Of a stretch of DNA of 64,000 nt, positions 44,654-54,665 are shown piece by piece. Source of the DNA: Halococcus saccharolyticus DSM 5350 (lineage in GTDB: Archaea; Halobacteriota; Halobacteria; Halobacteriales; Halococcaceae); NCBI RefSeq assembly GCF_000336915.1, contig NZ_AOMD01000029.1, positions 83,227 to 147,226 on the forward strand. The letters run 5' to 3'. The notes under the pieces were generated by a model. It saw nothing but the letters and a program-made list of their open reading frames with translations. It ran no database searches and was not told the origin of the DNA. The first letter of the stretch is position 1. Each line of letters opens with the position of its first letter. A program made the translations under genes and the position numbers.

Positions 44654-46831
44654 CTACAGCAGCCAGCGTTCGAGTGCGCGCCCGAACCATCCCGGTGTGG
44701 TCTCCTCACGCGGGCGCACGACGAGCACCGGACAGTCGGCACCGTCGGCGAGCGACTTTCCTTCAGTACCGACGACCAGAATGTCGGTCTCGTCGTTCTC
44801 GACGCTGTTCACACCGCCATCAGAGCGGACGAACGCCGTTCTGACCGGAACAGAACAGAGTGCCGCGACCTCCTCGTGGTATTTAGCGAGCGTCCGGCGC
44901 TGTTCCTCGGAGACGGGCTCATCGCGGCCATACTCTAATATGATCGCCGCATCATGAGCCGCCGCTACCGCGTCGGCGACAGCAATTTTCGCCGGATCGT
45001 GGGGTCCTTCATCAGTCAGCACGGTCACGGTCTCGATCTCGTCGCGTTTCGTCTCGCTGTTGTTGACGATGACAGCGTCACAGTCGGTGTGAGTGAGGGC
45101 CCACTCGATGTCCGAATCGAACACTCGCTCGCGGAGCCGCGACGGCTGCTGTTCCATCACGAGCATGTCCACGTCGTACTCTTCGACATAATTCGCCAGC
45201 GCATGGCGGGTGTCGTGACTCACCACCTCACCTACTCGCACTGGAATATCGAGGTCGGTCGCAAGCGTGTCAGCCCGTTCTTCGAATTCAATATCAGTAG
45301 GAGATTGCTCGGTGGCAGCTTCAAGCGGCACCTGGTCAGCCACTTCGTCGAATCGGATGACCGATACCGCGCCGTGCTGGGGAACTGCGAGGTCCGCAGC
45401 GACATCCACAAGCATTCCCTCGTGTGAGGCGGCCACGTCCTCTGGAACCGCCACGAGTGCCTCGTACCCCTCGGTCGGGGTGACGGCGTCGCGGGTGCGG
45501 TCGACAGCCTGCTTGCCGACTTCACGCCGAACCGCGTCCATGGCTGCTCCTTCGCGGTCCACCCGGTCGCGGGCGTACCAGAGATACCACGTGACGCTAC
45601 CGGCCGTGATGAGGACAGCCCCAACGAGCGGAATGGTCCCCATCTGCGTAAGCAGGACGAGACCGCCGATGACACCGAACCCCTGCATCCACGGGTACAG
45701 TGGCGACTCGAACGTCGGCTCGTATTCCATCGTTCCGCGGCGGAACGCGACCACGGCGATGTTGATAAGAATGAACACGAGAATCTGGAACGCACTCGCC
45801 AACTTGGCGATACTTTCGAGCGGCACGAACGCGATGAGCACCAGCAATACGACGCCCGTAAGAGTAATTGAGGCACTTGGGGTGTTGAACCGCTCGCTGA
45901 TGTTTCCGAGCGACTTGGGAACGAGGTTATCACGGCTCATCGCAAATGGATACCGAGAAGACGAGAGAATGCCCGCGTTAGCGGTACTCACCAGCGCGAG
46001 CAACGCCGCCATCACTACAGCGAGGACGCCTGTCGGACCGAGTGCGGCCTCGGCGGCGACCGCCATTGGTGCGTCCGAGGCGGCGATAGCCGACGTGTCT
46101 GTGACACCGAGCATGACGACCACGATAACCGCATACAGTACCGTGGTGAACCCGAGCGAGCCAAGAATGCCGAGGGGAATATTCCGACTCGGATTCTCGA
46201 TCTCCTCGGCGACGCTGGCCACCTTTGTCACGCCCGCATACGAGACGAACACGAGTCCAGTGGCTGCGAGAATCCCCCCAATACCGCCCTGGAAAAAGCC
46301 TGCGTAGTTTGCCGTCTGCACCGATGGAACCCCGCCGATCGCAAACCAGCCAAGCGCGACGAGCATGACAGCAACGATGGCAACCTGCACGCGGCCAGTC
46401 TGTTTGGCTCCAAACAGGTTAACAACAACGAGAATCACGGCGAGTGTGAGCGCCAGCGGGGTCGTAATCGTCGGAGGAACGTCAAACAGATAGAGGAGAT
46501 ACGGAACCCCGCCGACCAACGCCAGCCCGCCCTTGAACGACAGCGAGAACCATGTACCTATACCAGCGACGGTCCCCAAGAGCGGGCCCATGCCACGCTC
46601 GATAAAGACATAGGTGCCGCCAGATTCGGGCATCGCCGTCGCCATCTCGGATTTCGAGAGCGCCGCTGGGAGAACAACCAGCCCGGCGAGGATATAGGCG
46701 AGAACGACTGCTGGTCCCGCGTACCCGACTGCGACTGCAGGAAGAATGAAGATACCGCTCCCGATCATTGCACCGATACTGATAGCGAGGACCGAAACCA
46801 GCCCAAGGTCGCGTTCAAGTTCTTTGGGCAC
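44654..46831 (-). CDS. APC-type amino-acid permease fused to Usp domains
   Basis: A 725-residue protein. Twelve transmembrane helices of the amino acid-polyamine-organocation family occupy about 1-440, with the opening SIGAMIGSGIFILPAVAVGYAGPAV and the loop SKSEMATAMPESGGTYVFIERG. The soluble C-terminal part carries two UspA-type segments (YEALVAVPEDVAASH, and LTDEGPHDPAKIAVADAVA to DCPVLVVRPREE). Such fusions are common in haloarchaeal cationic amino-acid transporters. It starts with GTG and overlaps the TrkA-N gene by 17 bases. Confidence 0.93.
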   Translation of the reverse strand: MPKELERDLGLVSVLAISIGAMIGSGIFILPAVAVGYAGPAVVLAYILAGLVVLPAALSKSEMATAMPESGGTYVFIERGMGPLLGTVAGIGTWFSLSFKGGLALVGGVPYLLYLFDVPPTITTPLALTLAVILVVVNLFGAKQTGRVQVAIVAVMLVALGWFAIGGVPSVQTANYAGFFQGGIGGILAATGLVFVSYAGVTKVASVAEEIENPSRNIPLGILGSLGFTTVLYAVIVVVMLGVTDTSAIAASDAPMAVAAEAALGPTGVLAVVMAALLALVSTANAGILSSSRYPFAMSRDNLVPKSLGNISERFNTPSASITLTGVVLLVLIAFVPLESIAKLASAFQILVFILINIAVVAFRRGTMEYEPTFESPLYPWMQGFGVIGGLVLLTQMGTIPLVGAVLITAGSVTWYLWYARDRVDREGAAMDAVRREVGKQAVDRTRDAVTPTEGYEALVAVPEDVAASHEGMLVDVAADLAVPQHGAVSVIRFDEVADQVPLEAATEQSPTDIEFEERADTLATDLDIPVRVGEVVSHDTRHALANYVEEYDVDMLVMEQQPSRLRERVFDSDIEWALTHTDCDAVIVNNSETKRDEIETVTVLTDEGPHDPAKIAVADAVAAAHDAAIILEYGRDEPVSEEQRRTLAKYHEEVAALCSVPVRTAFVRSDGGVNSVENDETDILVVGTEGKSLADGADCPVLVVRPREETTPGWFGRALERWLL

Positions 46832-47369
46832 TACATGTCACCCCCGCTCCATCTGAGCGGACCCGTTCGTGTTTCGGGTCATCTGTCGACTCCTCGTGCT
46901 CCAAGTGTCGCTTCGCCGTATCCTCCTCTGTTTCCTGACCTAGCGAACGCTCGGTCTCGACTATCTCGGCGCCACGGCGTTGTCGGTCGAGTGCGCCGGC
47001 TAGCACGGTCGAGGCAGATACCGGTTCGATGCCAGCTGCAGTGAACGCCTCGACATTCTTGGGATCATTCACGAGTGCGATAACGCGCTCGGTCCGTCGG
47101 AGTTGGAGAAGCTGTGCGACCAGCAAGTTGTGGCTGTCCTTCTGCGAGGCAACGATAGCAGTACCCATCTCCTCGATGTCCTCGCGGTCGAGAGTGGCCG
47201 CCTCGCTCGGATCGCCCACCCGAGCGTCAGCACCCGCCTCTGCTGCATGTTCGACCGCGCGCTCATCCTCGTCGAGGAACACCACCGCGGCCGAGGTGCC
47301 GACGAGCTGACCCGCGAGCACCTCTCCTACGGCTCCGTCACCGCCGATTACCACGGTTTCACTGTTCAT
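46815..47369 (-). CDS. TrkA-N (NAD-binding) domain protein
   Basis: A 184-residue protein: a Rossmann fold VVIGGDGAVGEVLAGQLVG, the acidic end of the second strand (VVFLDEDE), and the RCK_N-type pattern DSHNLLVAQLLQLRRTERVIALVND. An acidic, variable tail overlaps the permease gene. Stand-alone TrkA-N proteins usually regulate an adjacent transporter by sensing nucleotide state; here the APC permease is the evident partner. Confidence 0.9.
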   Translation of the reverse strand: MNSETVVIGGDGAVGEVLAGQLVGTSAAVVFLDEDERAVEHAAEAGADARVGDPSEAATLDREDIEEMGTAIVASQKDSHNLLVAQLLQLRRTERVIALVNDPKNVEAFTAAGIEPVSASTVLAGALDRQRRGAEIVETERSLGQETEEDTAKRHLEHEESTDDPKHERVRSDGAGVTCSAQRT

Positions 47370-47381
47370 AACGAATCATTC

Positions 47382-47443
47382 CTAATATCTACTATTAGAT
47401 CACGAACCGTGATAAGACACGCGCTTCTCTCACGTATACGTGA
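47382..47443 (-). promoter_or_regulatory. array of palindromes, probable Lrp operators
   Basis: Three inverted repeats: CTAATA-N5-TATTAG (47382-47398), ATCACG-AAC-CGTGAT (47399-47413) and TCACG-TATA-CGTGA (47430-47443). The last two share the half-site TCACG/CGTGA and are centred about 30 bases apart, near three DNA turns. They lie 13-75 bases before the TrkA-N start. Confidence 0.6.
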
Positions 47444-47517
47444 TCGTAATCCCAAACATCATCGTTTGCTGACTTTTTCTGATTGTTCACATCAGGCCCC
47501 TTCTGACCGCTTCAGAA

Positions 47518-47621
47518 GGCGGCTAAGTTGATTCGTCATGTGTAGCTGTCTGCGAATTTTAGGCTATCGATATAGATTTCGAATACGTTTGTGCATGAGC
47601 AATCTACCTGACCGACCTCAG
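47518..47621. repeat. two facing copies of the dispersed IS-end motif
   Basis: An inverted copy (GGCGGCTAAGTTGATTCGTC at 47518) and a direct copy (TGCATGAGCAATCTACCTGA at 47592) point away from the 50 bases between them. They resemble the terminus at 54666. Confidence 0.5.
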
Positions 47622-47762
47622 GTACCGAAGAGTTCCCCGCAGCGGTAATTCCTGAAACACACGCGCTGAGAGTCGGCATTGACGGCGATCCGTTCCCGAT
47701 GATCGAGAACAGAAAAACAAGTCAAGCAAGCGGATTTCGCGAATTCGCCGTATCTCTCCGCA

Positions 47763-48584
47763 GCGGTTTCACCGACCATTGCCGACAGTGGCGGTCACAA
47801 GAACGGCGACCAGCAGGCCTGGTCCAACGGAGATCGCCAGCAGCTAACCACATTTGTCGACAAGCAGGCCAGCACCGCGATCGACCACATCGGGGAAGAT
47901 CGAGAAGCAGCGATCAAAGCCTGTCGTGACCGTGCTCTGGTGTACCTCCTGTCGTACTCCGGAGTGCGTGGTGCGGAGGTCCTCCGCGATCGGAGCGACG
48001 AGCGACGTCAGGGGCTTCGTTGGGAGGACATCCACCTCGAAGACCGCTATGCGACAGTGTTCGCGAAAAAGCAGCGTCTCGACGATCGGGGTCTCCCCCA
48101 GCCAGCAATCCACCCACTACAGATGTGCGAGAAAATCCTTGACCCGCCGAACGAAAACTGGCCGGTGTTCCCCTCGTTTCATCGCCCGACGCTCTCGCAA
48201 TATTTGACCGACGGGCTGACCGCCCGCGGGTACACCACAACGGAGATCGAAGAGCTGCACACGGACCGCTCGCAGATCGAAGTTTGCACCGAATTCGACG
48301 TCACGCCCCCGTCGATGACGACCGGTGCTGGGCGACACGTCCTCAAGCGGGTGTGTGATGAGGCAGGTATCGACCTCGGTGACGTCCACGCCTATCTGAT
48401 GCCCCACGGCGCTCGCCGCGGTGCCGGTGAGGTTCTCGTCCGCACGTCCGGGCACGCGGCTGCCGCCCGAGCCCTCGACAACTCCGAAGAGGTCGTCCGC
48501 GAGCACTACTCGCACATCGAAGCCGGCGAGCTCGCCGACGAAATGACCAATGCGTTCGAAGAGGCGGATCAGCAGGGTGGTTGA
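47763..48584 (+). pseudogene. truncated copy of the tyrosine recombinase
   Basis: It reads in frame from PTIADSGGHKNGDQQAW to the end and is strongly similar to residues about 118-374 of the recombinase at 30595-31719. The catalytic residues (SGVRGAEV, PHGARRG, EHYSHI) remain, but the whole DNA-binding N-terminus is missing and no start codon lies upstream before a stop at 47700. GTG 47940 could start a catalytic-domain-only product, but this is unlikely to recombine DNA on its own. Confidence 0.88.
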
Positions 48585-48644
48585 AGAATTCCTGAGCAAT
48601 CAGCGCAGCAATTCTTAATATACAACCGTCAAATAGTTCTTGTG

Positions 48645-50081
48645 ATGTCCAGTGATCCGTTCAGACTGATCGGGCAGGCAGCGGAGTCCTATGGAATCAC
48701 CCTCTCCGATGAGGCCCTCGAAGAGTATGCAGCCGAGTTTAACTCGATGCTGAAGGGGTACAAAGCTCTCGAAGCTACCGATCCTGTTGATGAGCCGGCG
48801 ACCGATGTGAGCGAGGCTGACGACGATCTCAACGCACTCAGGCACACGTTCTCGCTTCCGATCGACGCGGAGAACGACTCGCTTGCAGACCTCGAACTCG
48901 GTGTCAAGGAGAACATCGCCGTTGCAGGGGTTCCGATGACCTGTGGTTCTGCAGCGCTCTCCTATACGCCCGAAACCAATGCTACGGTCGTCCGTCGGCT
49001 TGGAGAAGCCGGTGCCGATGTCCGTGCCACGACCAACATGGACGAGTTCGCGTACTTCACGACGGGTGAGACATGCGCCCACGGACCGACTAACAATCCC
49101 GTTGCTCCAGGACACGTTCCCGGTGGCTCTTCGAGCGGGAGCGGCGCGGCGGTCGCTGCGGGACTCCTTGACGCTGCATTGGGGAGTGATACTGGTGGTA
49201 GCGTCCGCATTCCTGCGTCATACTGTGGCGTCGTCGGGCTGAAACCGACCCATAGCGCAGTTTCGCGCTTCGGCTTTGTCGACTTGGCACCGTCCCTCGA
49301 TCATGTCGGCATACTGGCGGAGTCGATTGACATCACAGGGCGGGTGTTCGAAACCATTGCTGGGCCTGACTACCGCGATCCCTCGACACGAGGGATGCCA
49401 ACTCGCGGAGATATTGCGCTTCCAACCGATATGGAGGGAATGCATCTCGGCGTTGTTGACGAGGCGATGAATGATGCGGCCGACGCGGTCGAAAAACAGA
49501 TCGACACCGGCACCGAAACCCTCGCCGACATTGGTGTGAAGACTGATCGCGTTTCGCTACCGACCTTCAGAACGATAACCCCAGCACTACTGGCGACTGT
49601 TGGTCTAGAATTCGCCCATCTTATCGCCGACAGTGGACAGGTCTACGGCACAGGAACGGGATACAGCGAGCGGCTTCGGGCGGCGATTGATGATCTCTCG
49701 GTGGAGCAACTCGGCGACAACGTTACCGGACAGCTCCTGACACATGGCGGCCTGTTGGCCTCTTCGGGCGAGCAGCACTACATCGGAGCACAGCGTGTTC
49801 GTGAGCAGTTCATCGACGAAGTAGAGGACGCCTTAGCAAAGTACGATGCACTCGTTCTCCCAACAACGCCAACGGTAGCACCGGAGTTTGGCTCAGTTAC
49901 TGATGACGAGGCGTTCCTACGGACGGTTTCTCACACTGCACCGTTCGACGCTACTGGCCATCCTGCGCTGTCGGTTCCTTATGGTGAGGTGGATGGTCGC
50001 CCAGTCGGATTCCAAATCGTTACTGCTTGTCATAGTGAGGCGACTGCGCTCGGTCTTGGCACTGAGCTTGAAGATCAATAG
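48645..50081 (+). CDS. amidase-signature hydrolase
   Basis: A 478-residue amidase with the Ser-cisSer-Lys triad: Lys in LGVKENIAVAG (near 88), the Gly-Ser-rich motif GGSSSGSGAAVAAGLLDAALGSDTGGSVRIPA (near 160-190) with both serines. It resembles GatA, but is a separate, longer type in which the C-terminal part differs, and no gatB or gatC is nearby. It cleaves an amide bond; substrate unknown. Given the amide genes further right, a small amide is possible. GTG 48642 is an alternative start. Confidence 0.9.
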   Translation: MSSDPFRLIGQAAESYGITLSDEALEEYAAEFNSMLKGYKALEATDPVDEPATDVSEADDDLNALRHTFSLPIDAENDSLADLELGVKENIAVAGVPMTCGSAALSYTPETNATVVRRLGEAGADVRATTNMDEFAYFTTGETCAHGPTNNPVAPGHVPGGSSSGSGAAVAAGLLDAALGSDTGGSVRIPASYCGVVGLKPTHSAVSRFGFVDLAPSLDHVGILAESIDITGRVFETIAGPDYRDPSTRGMPTRGDIALPTDMEGMHLGVVDEAMNDAADAVEKQIDTGTETLADIGVKTDRVSLPTFRTITPALLATVGLEFAHLIADSGQVYGTGTGYSERLRAAIDDLSVEQLGDNVTGQLLTHGGLLASSGEQHYIGAQRVREQFIDEVEDALAKYDALVLPTTPTVAPEFGSVTDDEAFLRTVSHTAPFDATGHPALSVPYGEVDGRPVGFQIVTACHSEATALGLGTELEDQ

Positions 50082-50190
50082 CGACACACAGTTACGAGAC
50101 ATCATCCACTTGACGTCTGAAACGAATCCGATGAGATCATCGGCTTCTATTCAGTGTGACGAACCGTATTATAATTGCCCTCTCAGCCGA

Positions 50191-50631
50191 TTAGAGAAAC
50201 CCAGCGACGACGAGTAGTGCTATCGAGACCGCACTCCCTCCGAGAAACCACGGTCGTGCTTTCGTGGCTGCTGCGACCGCTGACTGCTCCGGTTGGTCGC
50301 TGGTCAACCGGCGGAAGCCGAAGAAAAGCACGACTGCGAGGACGAGCCACAGACCGACCATCGCCAGTACGAGATTCCCGCGGCCGGTTGACTGGAGCGT
50401 TTCGGCGGTATAGAGTGTCCCTGCGAGATGCCCACCACTGAACAACAATAGGAGGACTGAACCGACCATAAGATACCAGAACCGTCGTGCGATGAGCGTC
50501 AGCCCTTCCGTACTCAGCAACTCGCTGCGTGCTGCCGGGATAACAGCGCCTGCAACCACGAGTGTACCACCCGTCCACAGCGCAGCGAAGATCGTGTGGA
50601 TGGTCATCACTATATCGAGGACACTCGTCAT
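50191..50631 (-). CDS. CopD-like membrane protein
   Basis: A 146-residue protein with four transmembrane helices: MTIHTIFAALWTGGTLVVAGAVIP, a VGSVLLLLFSGGHLAGT segment, AMVGLWLVLAVVLFFGF and a C-terminal helix. The His in MTIHTIFAALWTGG and the pattern match short CopD/DUF2269-type proteins found near copper genes. No copper gene is adjacent, so copper transport is uncertain. Confidence 0.7.
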   Translation of the reverse strand: MTSVLDIVMTIHTIFAALWTGGTLVVAGAVIPAARSELLSTEGLTLIARRFWYLMVGSVLLLLFSGGHLAGTLYTAETLQSTGRGNLVLAMVGLWLVLAVVLFFGFRRLTSDQPEQSAVAAATKARPWFLGGSAVSIALLVVAGFL

Positions 50632-50982
50632 CGGTGAACCCTCGTGCTCAGCGGTTTGCCCATCGTAATGGCGTTGCTCGGTCGGGGTGCTGCGCCAACT
50701 TCAATTATACGTTCAGTGTCTCGTGGATCGACTCGGGTGATGGCTTCGTGCGTCATCGGTGTCGTATTCGAAGCTGGAGGATAAACATCGATGGGGGCGT
50801 CCCAGATGTTGGGAGTGGCATCTGTAGACAAGCAGAAATCGCACGGAGGGATTGGAATCGGGCTATTCCAGCTATCTGGGAATGACCGAGACTCCTATAC
50901 CCTCTCCGCCGAAAGAATCGAGTACGACAAGACATGAGTGCCGCCGACTCTCGAAACAGAATCACAGCATACAGCACCTGAG
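50632..50982. other. 351-base stretch without a supported gene
   Basis: A 67-codon leftward frame (50628-50831) has some acidic character but no family or promoter. It holds the promoter of the next rightward gene. Nothing else was recognised. Confidence 0.35.
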
Positions 50983-51447
50983 ATGAGCGAGCAACACAGT
51001 GGGTCGAATCGATTATCACTGATCCCGTCGAATACTGGCTCGACTAACTCATCTACCGAAATGGCCCGATGGTCGTCCGACGAACTCGACGAATCCGACG
51101 GGTCCGCTCTCCCGCCAGTGTTGCAGTCACTCGACGACAGTACCTGTCGAGAGATTCTCACTCGGTTAAACGAGCCGAAATCGGCAAGCGACCTGTGTGA
51201 GGACTGTGATCTCTCTAGCTCGACGGTGTATCGGAAACTCGAACTACTCCGCGAATCGGCGCTCGTTCGAGAGTATACGGAAGTTCGACGGAACGGGCCA
51301 AACGTCACGCTCTACGAACGAGATTTCGCCGAGATCTCAATTGGTATCGACGACACCGGCGAGTTCTCCATGACAGTGACCCGTCCGGAGACGGACCCGG
51401 AGGACCGACTGGCCACGTTCTGGTCGGCAATGAAGGAGCAGTCGTGA
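50983..51447 (+). CDS. winged-helix regulator, 154 residues
   Basis: A disordered Ser/Thr-rich N-terminus leads to a winged helix (about 60-120): VLQSLDDSTCREILTRLNEPKSASDLCEDCDLSSSTVYRKLELLRESALVREYTE. This is the ArsR-like pattern of many haloarchaeal regulators. The stop overlaps the next gene's ATG, so it is coupled to a small membrane protein. A second ATG at 51061 is possible. It may control the pair itself or the RND transporter that follows. Confidence 0.85.
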   Translation: MSEQHSGSNRLSLIPSNTGSTNSSTEMARWSSDELDESDGSALPPVLQSLDDSTCREILTRLNEPKSASDLCEDCDLSSSTVYRKLELLRESALVREYTEVRRNGPNVTLYERDFAEISIGIDDTGEFSMTVTRPETDPEDRLATFWSAMKEQS

Positions 51448-51722
51448 TGGAGCTACTCGTCGCATTGCTCGTCGTCGTCAAGATTGCTGCTCTCGTCCTC
51501 GGGGGAGTCGTCTCGCTGATGGCGTACAGAGCCTACAACCGAACACGGATCGCTGGTCTCCAGTACTTTGCGGTGGGATTAGCGGTCATCACTCTCGGAA
51601 CCGCTCTGGTCGGCGTGTTCCACCACATCGGCGGCGCTTCAGTCACCGCCGGAATGCTCCTCGAGAGCGTGATTATCTGTCTCGGGTTCGTCGTCATGAT
51701 CGTTGGGCTTTACCGGACGTAG
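51447..51722 (+). CDS. three-helix membrane protein coupled to the HTH gene
   Basis: A 91-residue protein with three hydrophobic helices (ALLVVVKIAALVLGGVVSLMAY, QYFAVGLAVITLGTALVGVF, MLLESVIICLGFVVMIVGL). Its ATG overlaps the TGA of the HTH gene, with AAGGAG upstream. I recall HTH genes followed by such proteins in many haloarchaea, which suggests a membrane-linked regulator pair. The function is unknown. Confidence 0.75.
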   Translation: MELLVALLVVVKIAALVLGGVVSLMAYRAYNRTRIAGLQYFAVGLAVITLGTALVGVFHHIGGASVTAGMLLESVIICLGFVVMIVGLYRT

Positions 51723-51914
51723 AATCCAATTCGTTCTCACCGAAGACCGCTATCTGGGTTGGCTTTCGAAACCACAGCTAGTTGTCCCACGTTTTGGGAA
51801 CCTTCCATCGCTCCTTATCAGTCGCCATCGGAGAGAACGTATGGACTGGTCCGAAATCCCCATCACTCGATCCGATTCCGCAGCCACTCCCCTAACAGGT
51901 GGTGACGGTAACCG

Positions 51915-54530
51915 ATGAAGCGGGAACTGACCTCTCGATACGCGGAGGTGCTCGCCTCGCGGAGCAAACTGATAATCGCTCTGTTGCTCGTCATCAGTGC
52001 CGTCGTTGGCGCTGGCGCGGTCGTCGGCACCACTGGAGAAGGAGAAATCGGCCAGGCCGGTATCGATTCCCCGGAGCAGGCGGCACTCGACCGCATCGAG
52101 GCGACGTACGAGACGGACGATGCGGTGGTTGCACAGGTCGTCGTCAGGGACGAGGGCGGTGACGTTCTCACCCGCGAGTCGCTACTCAAAAGCCTCCGTC
52201 TTCAGCAGGAGATCCGCGGAAACGAATCGATCAATGCGACGCTTCGTGACGAGACAGGGATGGTCGGCATCGAAAACGTGGTGGCGAACGTTGCATACGC
52301 TCACGAACAGAGCGCACGCGCCAACACGTCGGGTGCCAACGCCAGCTCTCGTGTGAGGGGCGGGAACAATATATCAGCGGCGCAGGGTCAGTCGTCAGCA
52401 CCGACACTCGATCAGCAGATCACAGCACTTGAATCCAGCTCGGAAGAGCAAGTCGAGACGTATCTCAGCCGAATTCTCGACCCGGATGCGTCCGTTCCGG
52501 GCAGCGACCCAACCGAATTCCTGCCAACGAATTACGAACCGGGGACAACGCAAGCCGACGCGAGAACTACCCTCGTCTTCCAGCAGAACCCGAGCGGTTC
52601 AGCGACGACCACCCAAGCAGTGAACGATGCGCAGGTGGCCATCGACTCGCTGGTAGAGAACCGCTTCGCCGATGCGTTCGTGTTCGGACAAGGTATCATC
52701 GACGAGGAGTCCTCGCAAGCCATTGGCGATAGTTTCACCATCATCACGCCGGTCGCAATCGTCCTCCTCCTCGTGGTCCTCGCGATTGCCTACCGCGACC
52801 TCGTGGACGTTCTCGTGAGCGTCTTCGGTGTCGGCGTCGTGATGGTCTGGTACGCTGGCATACAGGGCTGGCTCGGGATTCCATCGAATTCGACCCTGAT
52901 CGCCGTGCCGTTCTTGCTCATCGGCCTGAGTATCGATTACTCGCTCCACGTCGTCATGCGCTACCGCGAGGCGCGAGAGGGGACACTCGACACCGACGAC
53001 GAAACAGTGGATCGGCGCGATCCCACGACTGCGATGCGTGTCGGGATTGCTGGCGTCGTCCTCGCGTTAGCTACCGCCGCGTTCTCGACAGCGGTCGGGT
53101 TTCTCTCGAACTACGTCAGTCCGCTGGAATCGATTCAGGATTTCGCTATCTTGAGTGGTGTCGGTATCGTCGCCATCTTCGTCGTCTTCGCCGCGCTCGT
53201 GCCGGCTATCAAACTCGAACTCGAACGGTTTTTCGACCGCCGTGGCCGCGACCGGCACAATCCTGCCGTCGGCGTCGGTTCCGGAGGGTTGAGCCGTCTT
53301 CTCTCGGACACCGCTGCGCTCGCACGGCGAGCGCCTATCGCCGTCATCGTGATCGCACTGGTGCTCGCTTCCGCAGGCGCGTACGGTGCGACCGACATTG
53401 ACACGGAGTTCAACCAGGCCGACTTCCTGCCACAGGATGCCCCGGCGTGGATGGAGTCGCTGCCGGGACCGTTCGCCCCCGGCGACTACGACGTGAGTGA
53501 GAATCTCAACTATCTGAGCGACAACTTCCGCCAACGTGGACAGGGAGCAGAAGGACAGGTACTGATACGCGGGAACGTGACCGCGCCGGCACTGCTCACC
53601 GCAGCCGACGACGTGACCCAGAACACGACCAGTAGTGGGACTATCGTCGTCGGTTCCGATGGAAGAGCCGCTATCGAGAGTCCGGCATCCGTCCTCCGTA
53701 GTGTCGCTGCCCAAAACGAGACGGTCGCCGACGCGATCGAAGTGCGTGATACGGATGGTGATGGACTCCCGGATCGAGATACTGCGGCGGTCTATGACCT
53801 GTTGTTCGAGGCTGCTCCCGACCAAGCGTCATCGGTACTCTATCGTGCCGACAACGGGTCGTACCAATCCGCCAGGCTGACAGTTGGCGTGCAGGGGAAC
53901 GCCTCGGCCCAGTCGGTCGCGGGCGACGTTCGGGGCGTCGCTTCGGCCATTGAGGGGGACGCGCCGGTACGGGCCATCGCAACGGGTGGACCGGTCATCA
54001 CTGCGGTCGTCCAGAGCGGGCTGTTCGAGACGCTCGTTGAGGGATTCGCCATCACGTTAGGGGTCATTCTCGCACTTCTCGTTGGACTGTACTGGTGGCG
54101 AAACCGCACGCCAGGATTGGGTGTCGTGACGCTCGTTCCCGTCGTCATCGCGCTTGCATGGTTGCTTGGGACGATGGCAGTGCTCGACATCCCATTCAAC
54201 AGCGAAACCGTCGTCATCACGAGTCTGGCGATCGGTCTGGGCGTGGATTACAGCATCCACGTCAGCGAACGGTTTGTCGACGAACGCGCTCGTCACGACT
54301 CGCTCGCGGACACACTGTCGACAGCACTCACCGGAACCGGCGGTGCGTTGCTTGGCAGTGCGGTGACGACCGCGTCCGGTTTCGGGGTGCTCGCGCTGGC
54401 GCTGTCGCCGCCGCTCCAGCGGTTCGGTATCGTGACTGGACTGAGCATCGTCTACGCGTTCGTCGCGTGCATGACGGTGCTCCCATGTTTGCTCGTGATC
54501 CGGGAACGCTTGCTTACGCGACTAGCATAA
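51915..54530 (+). CDS. RND (MMPL)-family transporter
   Basis: An 871-residue membrane protein of two repeats. Each has one N-terminal transmembrane helix, a large external loop (about 30-240 and 480-680) and a bundle of five further helices. Motifs include FLLIGLSIDYSLHVVMRYREAREG in the first half and SLAIGLGVDYSIHVSERFVDE in the second, the GxxxDY pattern of the RND proton path. Archaeal relatives move lipids or other hydrophobic compounds. Three preceding genes could regulate it; ATG 51915 follows a weak GGTGACGG. Confidence 0.92.
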   Translation: MKRELTSRYAEVLASRSKLIIALLLVISAVVGAGAVVGTTGEGEIGQAGIDSPEQAALDRIEATYETDDAVVAQVVVRDEGGDVLTRESLLKSLRLQQEIRGNESINATLRDETGMVGIENVVANVAYAHEQSARANTSGANASSRVRGGNNISAAQGQSSAPTLDQQITALESSSEEQVETYLSRILDPDASVPGSDPTEFLPTNYEPGTTQADARTTLVFQQNPSGSATTTQAVNDAQVAIDSLVENRFADAFVFGQGIIDEESSQAIGDSFTIITPVAIVLLLVVLAIAYRDLVDVLVSVFGVGVVMVWYAGIQGWLGIPSNSTLIAVPFLLIGLSIDYSLHVVMRYREAREGTLDTDDETVDRRDPTTAMRVGIAGVVLALATAAFSTAVGFLSNYVSPLESIQDFAILSGVGIVAIFVVFAALVPAIKLELERFFDRRGRDRHNPAVGVGSGGLSRLLSDTAALARRAPIAVIVIALVLASAGAYGATDIDTEFNQADFLPQDAPAWMESLPGPFAPGDYDVSENLNYLSDNFRQRGQGAEGQVLIRGNVTAPALLTAADDVTQNTTSSGTIVVGSDGRAAIESPASVLRSVAAQNETVADAIEVRDTDGDGLPDRDTAAVYDLLFEAAPDQASSVLYRADNGSYQSARLTVGVQGNASAQSVAGDVRGVASAIEGDAPVRAIATGGPVITAVVQSGLFETLVEGFAITLGVILALLVGLYWWRNRTPGLGVVTLVPVVIALAWLLGTMAVLDIPFNSETVVITSLAIGLGVDYSIHVSERFVDERARHDSLADTLSTALTGTGGALLGSAVTTASGFGVLALALSPPLQRFGIVTGLSIVYAFVACMTVLPCLLVIRERLLTRLA

Positions 54531-54665
54531 GCTCCTTCTAGTTTCATATCTGGAATTTTCCTTCCCCGAAACGTTGTCTTGGTGCCTGAATTCGGGCGAA
54601 TGGAGTTCTCACGCACGATAGATAGAGGAACCCAACCTCTGTAATTTAAATTTCGCGGTGGTCTC

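Larger units (their letters stand above)
47370..47769. other. regulatory region of the TrkA-APC-Lrp operon plus IS ends
   Basis: It contains three palindromes near the operon start (47382-47443), a short hairpin CTTCTGA/TTCAGAAG (47500-47518), and two facing copies of the dispersed 30-base motif (inverted at 47518-47542, direct at 47592-47621). No gene was found before the integrase remnant. Confidence 0.5.

Noticed and set aside
53067..53825. 252-codon leftward frame
   Set aside because: Antisense of the RND transporter gene, with no recognisable domain.
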